A stretch of DNA of 64,000 bases from Epiperipatus broadwayi (lineage: Eukaryota > Onychophora > Udeonychophora > Euonychophora > Peripatidae). The position numbers and the translations under genes are program-made. Where the stretch lies: the NCBI GenBank assembly GCA_028023455.1, contig JAQFVV010000346.1, positions 558,001-622,000 on the forward strand. The letters are read 5' to 3'. The notes beneath the pieces were generated by a model. That model had not been told where the DNA came from. It was given only the letters and a program-made list of their open reading frames with translations, and did not search any database. Shown here piece by piece: positions 24,131 through 36,699 of the stretch. How positions within the stretch are numbered: position 1 is the stretch's first letter; every line of letters begins with the position of its first letter.

Positions 24131-27100
24131 TAGAGTAAGAAAGATCTTGACCAATTTAAAACAGCCCCATTATGAATTAATGACATATGAATATACTATA
24201 TAAATATTAAGCAAGATGTTAAAATTGTTATCAGTGAATGGATTTTAGGTGATTTTCCAGAATGTGTCATGTATTTCTTTAAAATCTCAGATAATATTGA
24301 AAATGGTCTTAGAAAATCATTTGCCAAAAACTAATGGAAAGAAAAAAACGTTTTCAATTACAGTGAAGGGGGAAAACAAATATGGTAGTGCATCAGATAG
24401 CCTTTTAGTATACAGGATGCATAATTTTGGCTGATGGGATCAATAATTTATTCTACAATTGTCTGAATGAAATGAATTACTGTATATTGAATATAACTTG
24501 GAATACATAATAATTAGTAATTGATTTTAGATATTTATTTTGGGTATGTACAGTTTTGCAATGGAAAATCAAATATTATTCAAATGAAATTCTTTATTAG
24601 TAATAAATAACAATATACGGAAATTGAATCCATATTAATCAATGTTTTTTTTTAAAAAAAATCTTTATAAATGTTAAAAATTTATTGTAACAAATGAATT
24701 AATATTGAATAGTCTTTCATTAAGAAACCTACAGACTGAAATATAAATACTAGACTTCTGCAGTGTATTGATTTGTAGATAATTTTTTTGGTTCTGTTAT
24801 TACAAAGTCAGCTAGTTCATTTCACATAAATGCAAATTTATGTAAAATAATGCTCCTTTACAAATATGAAATTTGAAGGAAGAAAAACGAGGAAAGTATA
24901 AATGCTTTTTTTCAATAATAAATAATTTTAGGGGGGGGGGATCTATATTTGTTTGCTGTGTATATTGGTACTTTGAATAAACATTTCATAATATGTGTTA
25001 TAATAATTTTTAAAATTTATATTAGGATAAATACAACTCAATGCTATATCTGTTTTCAAACTGACCTGATTGTTTTTAAACTGCCATATACTGCTTGTTT
25101 ACATTTTTGTTTCTGGAATTTTACTTTTTAAATGTAATTATATATATTTTTATTATAAAAAATCATTCCTATAAATTGTATTAATATTAATTACTGTTTG
25201 ATGTAGACCAAGTACATCTGTATTATGTAAATAAATATAGACCCTCCTTGTACTGCTATAGATTTTTATTCAATATAAAATAATTGTTTAAACTTGCATT
25301 AGATGGACAAAATTGAATGTTTCATTTCGTTTGAATCTTTAATTTAAAGCTATATTCTGATCCAGTAAATTCTAATTTGTATTTCTTTTTTTAATGTTGG
25401 AATTAATATTATTTTTCTGATTATTATTTTAATAAAATATTTTCATCACACATAATGTATTTTTTTAAATATATATATTAAAATCTTGCAACATTTTACT
25501 TTTGTCATTGAAATTTACATTTTTAATTTTTACTAATCAGTCATTTATGAATATTATATGTTTTTTAAATAACTGCTTTATTATGTTTTGCATTTTCCCC
25601 TTTAATGATACATTTTAAAGTCATTCCATCTTATTGCACAATCTTTTTTTTAATTATTAAATTCTCTGTTTCTGAGCTCCTATATTTATAAAGACTTCAT
25701 AAACATCATTACATTTGATAAATAAATATCAATTTTATACAATTGTTTTTATTTGCTGATTCAAAAGACATATTTTTGGTGACATGGAATTCTGCCATTT
25801 TGTCCATATTTTCTGTATTGCTTTAGAACAATCCTTAAAAAAAAAATTAATTCATATTTATTCTTCTATGTTTGATGCTTTGACTTTTATTCAGATGAAA
25901 GTTGCCCAATGGGTTTCAAAAAGTTATTTATCTTCAGGATGGTAAATTTAAGATTCCAAGCTTTAGACATTTAGAAAATTTTAGTAGTGAGAAACTACTA
26001 TTTTTGACTTAGATCTTGTGAATTTAGTACTATAATTTCATTTCAAATGACATGTTGTTGTTTGGGGTTTTGTCATTTACCATGGTTTTTACCATTGATA
26101 AGTTTACTTGACGCATAGGGGAGGGGGGATTCAGCATGCTATATGATAAGAATATATGTTAAGAAATGAAGTAGAATGTTTGCTCTCCAGCAGAATAATT
26201 TATGATTTTATTGATTGGATAATATCTATATTATAAAGAAATGGGGGGGGGGGATCTTTTTTTGCATTAAAATGATTTTTAAGTCTAATATATTAACTGC
26301 CTGTCTACTCATTGTCAACAAATTAATTGAGCTGGGAGGGTACTTGAAAAAATTTTTGTAACGGATCATTAAAAAAAAAAATTTTTTTTGAAAAAAGTGC
26401 TTACAGAATAAAGTAACTTAATTCAGAAATGAAATGTTTTGATCTAAATAATTAACATCAAATAAAAATTACTATGCAAATTAACATTATTAATGTTCAT
26501 TTAAGTGTGTACACATAATTGATTTGGAAGAAATATAGTTTTCAAAGTCAATTTATTATATTGGAAATAACTTATTAAAAATACATTTTATACTTTTGTT
26601 CTTGTTACAAAGTTAATTGTAAAAATATTTCATTTATTTGGTTTAATCACAATAAGAATTCATTATTAAATAAAGAAAACACATTGCATATTTATATGAT
26701 CTCAAATAAATTGTTACATGGGATTTATTAAAATCTAATGTGGCAACAATGGTAAAATACCACTAATGTTAGTCAAGTTTCATTCCTTGGTTGTAGTACT
26801 CTTTTATCTGTTAAAGCTGCCTATTTTTTGACAGAAACTTAGACATATATTTTGCAAGATTTTCTTAGTGCAGTTTGTTAAATGCATTCCTAATAATCTC
26901 AATTCAGAATATATCTATGTTGTAAAAAAAGAAAGTGTAAATGCTACAAAAAACAAACAACTTAAAGCAGTTGTGAAGCAACAAATATCTTTGTCTAATG
27001 GCTTAATGATCTGTAAATGTATTTCAACAAAGAATACATTTAAATAAAAATATACATTTCAGTTATTTGATTAAATTTTAAAAAATTTGTAATTAACTTA

Positions 27101-28735
27101 AGAGATTGTCTTCGCAAATAATGTTTTCTATAAATTAATACATATGCACTTGTGTTTTACATCAAATATCTTAAATTAGCATTAATCAGATTTTTTTTTT
27201 ATATGTATTAATTACACTTTGGTTTTAAATCTTTAATAAGAATATATAAATATGCAATCTCTTATAGTGTTAAGACAAAATTAAATAAAATTTCCATATT
27301 TCTGCAACCAAGAAAATTTATCTTCAATATTCCATGAACTTTACTTCAATATAATTTTATTAATGTATTCAAAATTGAGTGTTATCTTAAAAATTATAAA
27401 TGAGATTATTTTATAAGTGAATTAGCTAATAATTATAATTTTAAAAATTAAAAGGAAATTTTTTTTTTAACATTTTAAGTTTTACTTTCTTCATAAATTG
27501 TTATAAAATATTTTTAAATTGTACAATTAATGAAATTAACCAGGTATTAATCAAATTGTTTTTTTGTGTGTTTTGATTGGTCATTCATCTTAGAAAGTAC
27601 TCACAAATTTGAACATTTTTATGTCAGCCATCATTGTATCATAAAAATAAACATGCAAACTATAATTTTTATAGCATATAAGTAAAATATGAGTATCTTT
27701 AATGCATATAATAGCTCTCATTTATGCATGATATATAAAAGCAAAAAATAAAAAGTTGTAATTGTATTCTAAAATTTCATTTTCAAACAAATGCAACTTG
27801 TTCAAGTATCCAGATAGTATTTGAAACATTTATCATGATATAGTAAAAATATGGGTTCAAAGAGTAGCTTTTTTAATCAAAAAGATGAACTATTAAAATA
27901 TATATTATCTTATCTGTACTAATTCTTTAAATAATTTGCTGGTCTCAATAGATGTTTTTTACCATTGTATTATATTTATTGTTAAAATTTGAATAGAAAA
28001 CAATTGTTAATGTTCAATATCTAGCCACATTTATGTCAGTTATTATGAAATAGAGAGAAAAAAGCTATATTATTTTATGAAAAAGCTCAATTTGTCTCCA
28101 TGCTGTTGTAACTCTATCAAATAAATAGACCAGCATATTCTATATATGGCCATATTTGTATTTCACAGACTAGTTTGTATAGTCGTCACAAAACTCATGT
28201 GTAGAAGTTTTTTTTTTTAGAGTTGGAATAGCCATACTCATTTGCGATTGACTGATTATTATTGTTTTGTAACTATAAATTCTGTAAAAGCAGACAGATT
28301 TGCTATTTTATGCTAAAGATGCATTTTTAAAATAAATGAAATTAGAAAGTTACTACCATTTAGACATTTCTAGTTAGATATTATGATTCGGCAAAGATAT
28401 AAGTTCAACAGTATCGTTCCTGATTGTTTAAAAAAAAAAACGTGATTTCAGTTTATCAGTTACTGATTTCCAGCTATAAGCAAAATATAAAAAGTAAAAA
28501 ATTTTGTGCTATACATTTATTCTCAAAATGTTAATAGAAAAGCAATAGATGGGCATTTAATATCTGGTTTAATTTTGCATGAGAAACATTAAACTGATAA
28601 CTTTTTTTGTAAACAAGTTAGTAAATTTAATCTTTTTAAGCAATATTCCCTAATAAATTACATTTTATTTTATTTTGCTAATATTATTTAATTTTTTTTA
28701 TAATTAAATCTTTTTTTAAATTTCAATTCTTCACA
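24131..28735. other. Intronic A+T-rich sequence, nothing identified
   Basis: Contains G-tracts at 24931-24940 and 26243-26253. The open frames at 24249-24434 and 24949-25131 have no family resemblance. Confidence 0.55.
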
Positions 28736-28739
28736 TTAG

Positions 28740-29700
28740 TTCAGCAAAAATTGTTATTCATCCTTGACACATGTGATTAATTTGTCTTGTAAACATTTCT
28801 TTTTCACTCTTTTTAATTTATCAGATGTTCCGTATTACCTATATCTTCTCTAATCCATTTATTTCATTTTTATCTTATTCTTGTTAGTCTCAACATTTTT
28901 TAGTCTAATAATGTATACTTTTATATTAAGTATCCTAATCTCAGATCCATGAATAAGCATTAATAGAACATTTACCCCCCCCCCCCATCATTTTACTGCT
29001 CAACATTGTGTTTTATAATTTTAATTGTGTGATAGAATATTTTTTGCTATCCTTTTTTTTTTTTTTAAGGTCTCTTCAAAAATCACTGCATCATTTATAA
29101 AGTCTAAATGATTTACTTAAGTAATCTCCATTTAATTTTCATCTTTTATTTTAATTCATGTTTTACTGTAAAATGTTTTGCAAGATAGAATCCCTTTGCC
29201 TTCTCAATATTAATCTTTTATAATCATAGTGCAGGCTAGTTATTATTATTGTATTTTGATAAATATTTTTTAATTTAATAATATATACTATCTGCATTGT
29301 TGTGTTTTAAAATAGAAAAGCAAATAGAGTTAAATGAATTTGCATAATCTTTAAAACTGATGCAAAATGATAATCTATATTTATTGTGAGTTTTTTTTTT
29401 TTTAAATTTTTCTTAATATTTTGATTTATTGTTGCTACAACTATTTTAAATTTAACTTATTCTTTAGTTGGTTCAAATCCAAAGTTTGTTATTATAATTA
29501 ATTTATTGTAAATATTACTATTCACTTTTGTGTTGTAGGATTTCTTTTCTTATTTAATCTTATTAAAATTTTATCAGTTTTTAGTTTTCAATTTTCTACA
29601 TTTAATTGCACGATTCACCTTTTTATTTAGAATATGCAGTATTTCATCAGATAGTAATTTGCCTTTTTTATATATGTACACTGGTACCACAAACTAAGCT
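28740..29700 (-). mobile_element. Probable LINE relic (late reverse transcriptase region)
   Basis: On the minus strand, a piece reading FINDAVIFEET lies near 29070-29100. It resembles the YADDAVLLAES catalytic box with its aspartates partly lost. It is followed by a piece like NIEKAKGFYLAKHF (about 29150-29215) that fits the following NxxKTKxM region, and by LMLIHGSEIRILN (28915-28970), which fits the LYGSETWTL block. Block order is irregular and stops are frequent, so this is a weak but coherent call. A further open piece at 29590-29760 (with LECERVLEQNGA) is unplaced. Confidence 0.4.
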
Positions 29701-31030
29701 CCATTTTGTTCCAAGACCCTCTCACATTCAAGCGTATTTAGCATATTAAATAACTCTTGTTTTGTTGATAAACTTTGATTAGAATAGAATGTGTATTGTT
29801 TTTTGAGCTGCAAAAATATAGTACTTTTCAATATGCACATACATATAACAAACACTTTTTTTATATGTATGGTATTCTAATATCTCATAGTGTAAATAAA
29901 ATTTTAAAATAATAATATAATTATTATTAATAATAAATTGTGGGGCACATTTATGTATATTTTACTGTGTATTCACACATTCATTCAAACTAGAATAATA
30001 AGGGGGGGGGGGGGCATTTTCTAAAGTAAATAGTGAAATGTCTGACTTTTATCACTATTAAATTTGATGTGGGTTATTATATCTTACCTCCCCCCCCCCC
30101 CCCAAATAACTTTTTTCTCTTATGGATCCCTAATTGTTTTAAGTCGGTTTCAACTTTTAGAATGTTCTAAAATTTCTTAAAACTTTTAGCATCATGCTTG
30201 GAAAATATTTTATTATGCAAAGAGGAAATAAAGGAAGAATTTTAAAATGTATGTACTTTTAATATAATTCAAACGAATATTATTAATAGATATAACTGTG
30301 TTATGGTGCTTCAGGACATATATATTTACAAATTTTAATTATTTTTTTAAACATAATCACATATAATGCTCAGAGTTGGAAAATGGTTGCTCATGCATTT
30401 ACAAATTTTTTTTTCTTCTTTCTTTTAAATTTTTTATTGAATAGTGTGTAATTGAACTCATAATTGAATGCAGCATAATTTGCAGTTTTTTTAGTAGAAT
30501 TTTTGCACATATTATGTTATCATCCATTGTTTTAATGTATATATTTTTTTCATGTTGAAATAACTTTTCTTTCATATCATAATGAAATTTTGTATTTTTG
30601 AAACTCTTAACTATTCTTGTTGTTTTACAATTATTATTTTTTTTATATTGTCATTTATTCCCTTCTCTGTCATCCACAGTTTTTATAAGTAGAATTGTTT
30701 TAAACTATGTTTATATATTTTTTTCTATATACCGTGACTTGTTTCATGAAAAAAATTATTGTTAATTAATAGTTGTCACTAATTGGTTTTAGTGTAATAT
30801 CTCATTTTTATTAAAAAAAATATTTTAAATATTTATCAAGGGTTTAACAATTCTCATTCATGATTAATTTATTAATAGTTTTTATTTTTTACTATCTTTG
30901 CATTAACATGTTTTTTACCTAAATATGTTGCCATGAAAAAAACCAATAGTTCTCCAATGTTGCCTGCAGCATCATCTCTGAATTACAGCATGAAATGGGA
31001 TAGCTTCATTTTTGAATGAACCCCATAATG
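29701..31030. other. Intronic A+T-rich sequence with facing G and C homopolymers
   Basis: G13 at 30002-30014 and C14 at 30090-30103 face each other 75 bases apart. Otherwise nothing identified. Confidence 0.6.
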
Positions 31031-31049
31031 GAATAATGCACTAACACTA

Positions 31050-31400
31050 AATTTTGTTTTAATTTGGGCAAAACTGCTATGAAATATTTGAACTGATTCA
31101 CAGCTTGGCACATTTTAAAGAACTTGAAACAAAGAAAATGTGCAAAAATTCTTCAAAGTGATTGCTATGTGTCTTTCAAATTCATTGAAGAACTCACTGG
31201 CATTTCCAAAATCCAATGTCTATCACATTTTGATGGAAGATTTGAAAAAGCAAAAAGTGTGTACATGCTTTGTACCTCTTATTGGCAGTCATCTAAAAAC
31301 AAATCAAAATGGAGCACTGCAAACACATGCAAAAAACTACAACTATGGATGCAGAATTCTTATAAAATATAATAGATGATAAGACCTAATGTTTTCAATA
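31050..31400 (+). mobile_element. Mariner/Tc1 transposase fragment 1 (N-terminal part)
   Basis: The frame starting near 31140 reads SNVYHILMEDLKKQKVCTCF then VPLIGSHL. This matches the mariner block S-x-V-x-x-I-L-x-E-D-L-x-x-R-K-V-x-x-x-x-V-P-x-x-L, which ends the second helix-turn-helix and linker. Just upstream (31061-31085) is a LGKTA piece homologous to the N-terminal LGKTAIETFEM of the fragment at 38.2 kb. The catalytic DDD/DDE region is missing. It is a truncated copy close to the SETMAR/Mos1 branch, by motif. Confidence 0.6.
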
Positions 31401-32630
31401 TGAGCCTTCAACTAAGCAGCAGAATGTATGATGGAAATCACTAGAAGAAGGAAAACCTAAAATAATGCAAAATAATTGAATCACAACATTATTTACTGTT
31501 TTTATTTTAAAGACATTCAATAATTTTGTGCCCCTCTTCAGTATTGTGTATATTTTAATTTACCCAAGTGTACTTAATATTACAATTGTTTTTTTTTTGT
31601 TTGTTTGTTTCAAGTAACCATCAGTGATCTTTTTTTGATTCCCATTAATCACTTACGTTGTGCCTCTTTTATATATATATCACACAAATATAGGTAGATA
31701 CACAGCAATGTAAACTAGATTTGCTCTTCATTTTCAGAACACATTTTTGTGAATATTTATAACAGTACTTAAGCACATTATTAAAGAAAAATAGATCACT
31801 GTTTGTCATTTGTGTGTTATATTAACATTTTTACCATATATATTTCAGTCTTCACAAAAAACATTCTTTCACTTGTTCTCATCACTTCTATAGTTTTTTA
31901 AATATTTTCTTGTAGTTTACCATCATAATTATTACTGGCTTCTAACCTTTTTTTTTTTTGGTAATAATCTTTATATCCTGTACCCCCATCTCAATCTATG
32001 ATAAATATATTAAGCTTTTTTTTTTTTTTTTTTGGCATTTTATCAGTTTTTTTTTTTTTTACGATTTATATCTTTTTTCTTCAATTATAGCAGCTTCTCG
32101 CTTCTAAAATTTATATAATTTTGTATGTGTATTAAATCTATGTAATATAATTGTTCTAAACTAATATTAATATTGAAAGTAATTTAATATTGTCATATTA
32201 GGTATATTAAAAATTATATTGGTCTAATAATTTGTGTATTATTATATAAAAATTTGTATATTTCTGAAAGTTACATAAACTCAAGAACAGATTTATATAA
32301 TGATTATCTGGATAAAAGATATTAAAACCGATATAATTAGAAAAACACTTTGTGCTGAGCTTATTAATCGAATTTAAGATGTAAGTGTACAATTTCCAAA
32401 ATTTTGTTCAATGATAAATTAACTTTCCATACAGAATGTAACTCATATCTAAACAATCATTGAATGAAAACAAGACATGTCAAAATGGTTTGTGTGGCTT
32501 GATAAGACTGCATCAAAAGTTTATTGATCTTTATTTATTTATTTGAATATATAATTGCAATGGTAAATAAAAATGTAACAATTTACTCTAGATAAATACT
32601 TTTCATATAATAGAGATATATATGAGAGAT
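31401..32630. other. Intronic A+T-rich sequence with long T tracts
   Basis: T runs at 31951-31961, 32018-32033 and 32048-32060; no gene or element identified. Confidence 0.6.
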
Positions 32631-32633
32631 AGT

Positions 32634-32686
32634 GACCTGGGCCAATTGATGAGGGCTGGTTCAGCACGAAATGCATCTTGGGGGTC
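32634..32686 (+). ncRNA. Hammerhead-ribozyme-like motif 1
   Basis: The core reads TTGATGA (46-52 of row 32601+) where the consensus is CTGATGA, then stem II, then GAAA at 32668-32671. Stem II can form 32653-32658 with 32662-32667, with G-C next to GAAA, one G-A mismatch and a GTT loop. A two-base-pair stem III (AT-gc-AT) follows, with C17 at 32677. Stem I closes it: CCAA 32642-32645 pairs with TTGG 32678-32681, and GACC 32634-32637 with GGTC 32683-32686. Short stem III hammerheads are known from Penelope-like elements and retrozymes. The C3-to-T change would be expected to weaken activity. No flanking element was identified. Confidence 0.4.
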
Positions 32687-32699
32687 ATTTGTCTTTTAT

Positions 32700-35600
32700 T
32701 ATATCTTTATTTATATGAATTTGAAAAGAATGGGGAGGTGTGGAAGTGTTTATTATATCTATATAATTGCAACTTTGTTAGGGTGCCATTCTTAATAGCT
32801 GTCTTTTTTGCAGGATGGAACATACTATTATGCAACAATTATTCAGGGTGATGTCAGTGATTTTTTTTAGACTTAGGATTAGCTGTGGAATATGCTTGGG
32901 GTTAATCATCTGAAAGTGTACTTTAGAAAAATTAGATTTAGTTGGTCTTCAAGATTGTATTATCAAAATATTTCAAAAGATAATACATATTTGAAATCTC
33001 ACCATGTAGATGACTCATATAATGTGTATTTTTTTAAAAATATATATATATTTTTATATCTTAAAGCAGATTTTATCAAGACATTTTAAGACCCAAAATT
33101 CTGGATATAGAAAATTGTATAAGTCAAGTATCAAAAGTGTGTGTATGGGGGGGGGGGGGTTGGAGTGATGCTTTAATAATTTACTGGTGTAAATGTTATA
33201 AATATTTATAATTACTTTTGCATAAACTTGAACTCCTTAGTCCAGATCATTTTTGCTTAATACTTTTTATACTAATTGAAGTTATATAGATATCTTTTAG
33301 GGAAATACACTGTATGCTATTTTTTACATCTCTGTTTTGGGAATTAGCAAAAAGATTTTATGATTCTCACTTTGGAGTAAGGATTTGCAATCAAGCATTG
33401 AAAATTTATTACAGTTCTTAAAATTTTTATAGATTCTGATTTTTTAAATTTTATTTTACAAATGCACAATCCCTGCTGAGAGATAACTAATAGCATAATA
33501 AATTGATGATGATCCGATCCTTTATTAAGATAAGTGATTTAAGACAAAAGAATAAAAAAATGGAGAAAGTTTTAAAAAAAAAGAGTTGAGGCTTAAAAAA
33601 CTACTTTTAACAAAAATAATATCCAGATTTTGATAATGTTCTGAGAATAGAATAAAAGTAATTGGACACTGCTTATTAAATACTTGCTGCAAGTGGAATT
33701 ATTTAGCTTCATATCTTTGTTCTTAAATATATTTGTATCTTTATGATGTTGTTGGACTTATTTACATTCTCTATTGTAATTATATCGCTTATTTTAATAT
33801 ATATCTTTTTTTCATTGCCTGACCTTTTATAGAATGACTTTATATGCACTTAATTTTGAAATATTAAACCAACATGTAAAATGTAATGATAAAAGCTTTA
33901 TTAACCAAAATTTAGTAGACAGATAATGTTAATGTTACCATTGAAATTGAAAAACAACAGAAAACCTTTTCAAAAAATCAGAATTTCTTTCTAAACTGAT
34001 TAGTGATCTAAATGGAGCATTTATTTTTCGATACAATCAAGTATGTTAGAAATAATCATTTTATTTTCAGTTTTAAAACCTCTTTATTTGCTAGGAGTGG
34101 GTAAAGGATACTAATTAATCTGTGTTGGTTAGATAAAAGCCAATTCACTATAAAAATACAATTATATGTTGTAGCTTTTATTTTTCTATTGGGAGAGAGG
34201 TGGTATATCCTATAAGTGTTGAGTCTGTTGGTAACATTTTCTTTTTAAATACACTTTTATCCCGGTTAATGACGGATCTTTATGAGAGGATTCATGGGAG
34301 GATTTGCTGTAATAATTATCAAATATTCATGATCATTATTTTGATTTACAATCTATTATTGGCCACAATGATCTTTAATAAAACCTCTGAAACTGTTTTA
34401 TAAGATTGATAACAGTAAAGGATAGTGATTTCATTAAAGTTACATCATCAAAAATAAAATGGCAATAATTATGCTAAAAATTTACATTACAGAGTTTTTT
34501 TTATTATACATTATATTATGATTTGATTATAAAATTAAAATATGTTTAATCTATTCCATCTAATTTTTATCCAGTGATTTTGCAAGACAGTTGGTGTTTT
34601 CATTTGTGACATATCCACAGGCAATAGGATTTTCATTGTTAACAACTTCAAAAGTAAAAAAGTACCAATTTCATTCAATCTACTTTAAATAAAATATATT
34701 TACTGAAACAATTTTATAGGAAATTTTTTTTTATGAATGTTATTTTGTTTGCACAAAAAAAAAAAAATACATTAATCATAATTATAAAATATGGTCATTA
34801 TAATTATAAAAATTATTTTGAGGGACAGGGATGATTTTGTGCAGTTTATAATCAACTTTATATGATCAAAGGTTATTGAACATAAACTAAAAATATTTAT
34901 TTTTTTAATTTTAAATGAATAATCTTATAATTTGTTTCTAATATTCAAGATAATGGCGCCTTTTGTTAAAAACATAAATACTTCTCTAAAGTAGCTATAA
35001 AAAAGATTTTAAAACTTAGCACTCAATTATTATGTTTTTTTTATTAAATTTTTATTTAATTTCACTGTATTTATGTAAAATAAATAAATTGACAAAGTGT
35101 TTTTAAAAAAATTATCAGCCATGCAAATTTTTTTAATTTTATTGGTTATATGTCACAAAAGTAAATAACTGATAATTAGAACATAAAGTTCATCAAAAGT
35201 TTAAAAATTTACATTGGGTTACCTTTTTTTTTCTTCAAGCTTTATTTTAATTTAATGAATTGTGATTCAGCAGATATTCTCTCACTAGACAAGAAGTAAA
35301 ATGGTGGATCAGTGCCGAAAAAAATATATATTTTTAAATAATTTGCTTAGTAAAATATTTATTTAAAGTAACACTATTTTAAGTTTTTTTTTTAACTAAT
35401 TTTTATATAATATTAATTTAAAGTAACAAATTATTTTTTTCTTTTTAGGAACTCATTACAACTGTTTTATTAATGTTTAGGCAAGATTTTTGATTTATGA
35501 TGCATTTTGAAAAACAAGTTGCTCTTACTGGTTTATATTTAATAGTATACACGTAATTCTGTTTTTACACAATAGATTCATTGTTGAAAATTATATATAT

Positions 35601-36270
35601 ATAAATTGTTTAAAAAAATACATTGTATATATGGAAAATTAGAAGATTCATTCCAGATCTAAGAAATGAACGAAAATAATTAAATAAACCATATGAAAAA
35701 TCTTGTTAAAATTTTACCTTGTACACATATTTTTTAATAATGTGAATAAAGTTTATTATTAGATCTATATGATGACTGTAGACAGTACTTTATGTTGTTT
35801 CTTCCTGGAAAGTAGAACACTCAAGAAAATTTTATTATTAAAAAGAAATTGAATATTAATTATGCAAATTAGCATGGCTAATACAAAGAAGAACAGATCG
35901 CGACTGGGGGAGAATAGTCAAAGAGTAAATAATATGTAAATTGAAGACAATCATGAAATTAGCAAGGTGTAGGGAGCTGTCAAGTTGTTAATAATAATGC
36001 ATTTTTCGAAAAAAGAGAAATGACAGTGCTAATGTTAAAGCCGTGTATGTAATTGCGTTAATTGAGAATAACTAGAGTTAAGAATACTTGGGTATAGATA
36101 TTTAAAAGATAAAAGTGTTAAAGCAACACTAATTTAATGACCTGTATATATATTCGCAGCATATGGAAATAAAGCATTTTTCACAGACAGCTTTATTCTG
36201 ATGCTAGTCCCAAAGTTGAAGGATAATACTTATTGTTATTTAATTTATTTATTTTATTAATAGTCTTCAA
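32700..36270. other. Intronic A+T-rich sequence, nothing identified
   Basis: No coding character and no repeated structure seen apart from homopolymers. The open frames at 32892-33089 and 34200-34403 are not supported as genes. Confidence 0.6.
33147..33159. repeat. G13 homopolymer
   Basis: One of at least nine G or C tracts of 10-14 bases in an otherwise very A+T-rich window. It directly follows a short GT run. Confidence 0.9.
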
Positions 36271-36451
36271 CATAGAGAAATAAACTTGACATAATTACTA
36301 TTTCTTATGCTAGCACATTACTGTTATTACAACAGACAAAACTCTCCATATAGTAGTGCCACTCGGTGCCAACCAGAGTAATCAATGGATGCAGGAAGGC
36401 TTGTGCATAAAATCCCTATCTTGTGCCTACTTATCCAATATCCCTAGACTA

Positions 36452-36476
36452 GTTTCTGGCTTGTGGCCTTCGTCAG
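36452..36476 (-). ncRNA. Hammerhead-like core on the left arm
   Basis: Read on the minus strand: CTGACGA, then a GGC-cacaa-GCC stem, then GAAAC followed by TAGTC. The stem III equivalent would be AC-ta-GT with C17 after it. An A-A mismatch sits where the G-C pair next to GAAA is expected, so catalytic competence is doubtful. Confidence 0.3.
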
Positions 36477-36533
36477 TGAGGAGCATTAGATCCTAAGATC
36501 TAGGGGCAGTGCTCTCAGATCCAAAACTCTTCA

Positions 36534-36558
36534 CTGATGAAGACCACAAGCCAGAAAC
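36534..36558 (+). ncRNA. Hammerhead-like core on the right arm
   Basis: Reads CTGATGA, then GAC-cacaa-GCC, then GAAAC and TAGTC. It is the mirror copy of the left-arm motif. Its stem II is weaker (one A-C mismatch) but it has the consensus CTGATGA core. Stem I could form between the CTCTTCA before the core and TGGGGA after C17. Confidence 0.3.
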
Positions 36559-36699
36559 TAGTCTGGGGATATTGGATAAATAGGCACAAGATAGGGATTT
36601 TATGCACAAGCCTTTTGGCATCCATTGATTGCTCTGGTTGGCACTGAGTGGCACTACTATATGAAGAATTTTGCCTGTTGTAATAGAAATAAACTTGCT

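Larger units (their letters stand above)
36289..36684. mobile_element. Inverted-repeat (foldback) element with 13-bp flanking direct repeat
   Basis: Two arms of about 155 bases (36324-36479 and 36531-36685) are near-perfect reverse complements, separated by a 51-base spacer. A 13-base sequence, AGAAATAAACTTG, flanks the unit at 36276-36288 and 36685-36697 and could be a target-site duplication. Each arm carries a hammerhead-like core. There is no coding. It may be two head-to-head copies of a short retrozyme or Penelope-related unit, or a foldback MITE. The family is not recognised. Confidence 0.6.
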
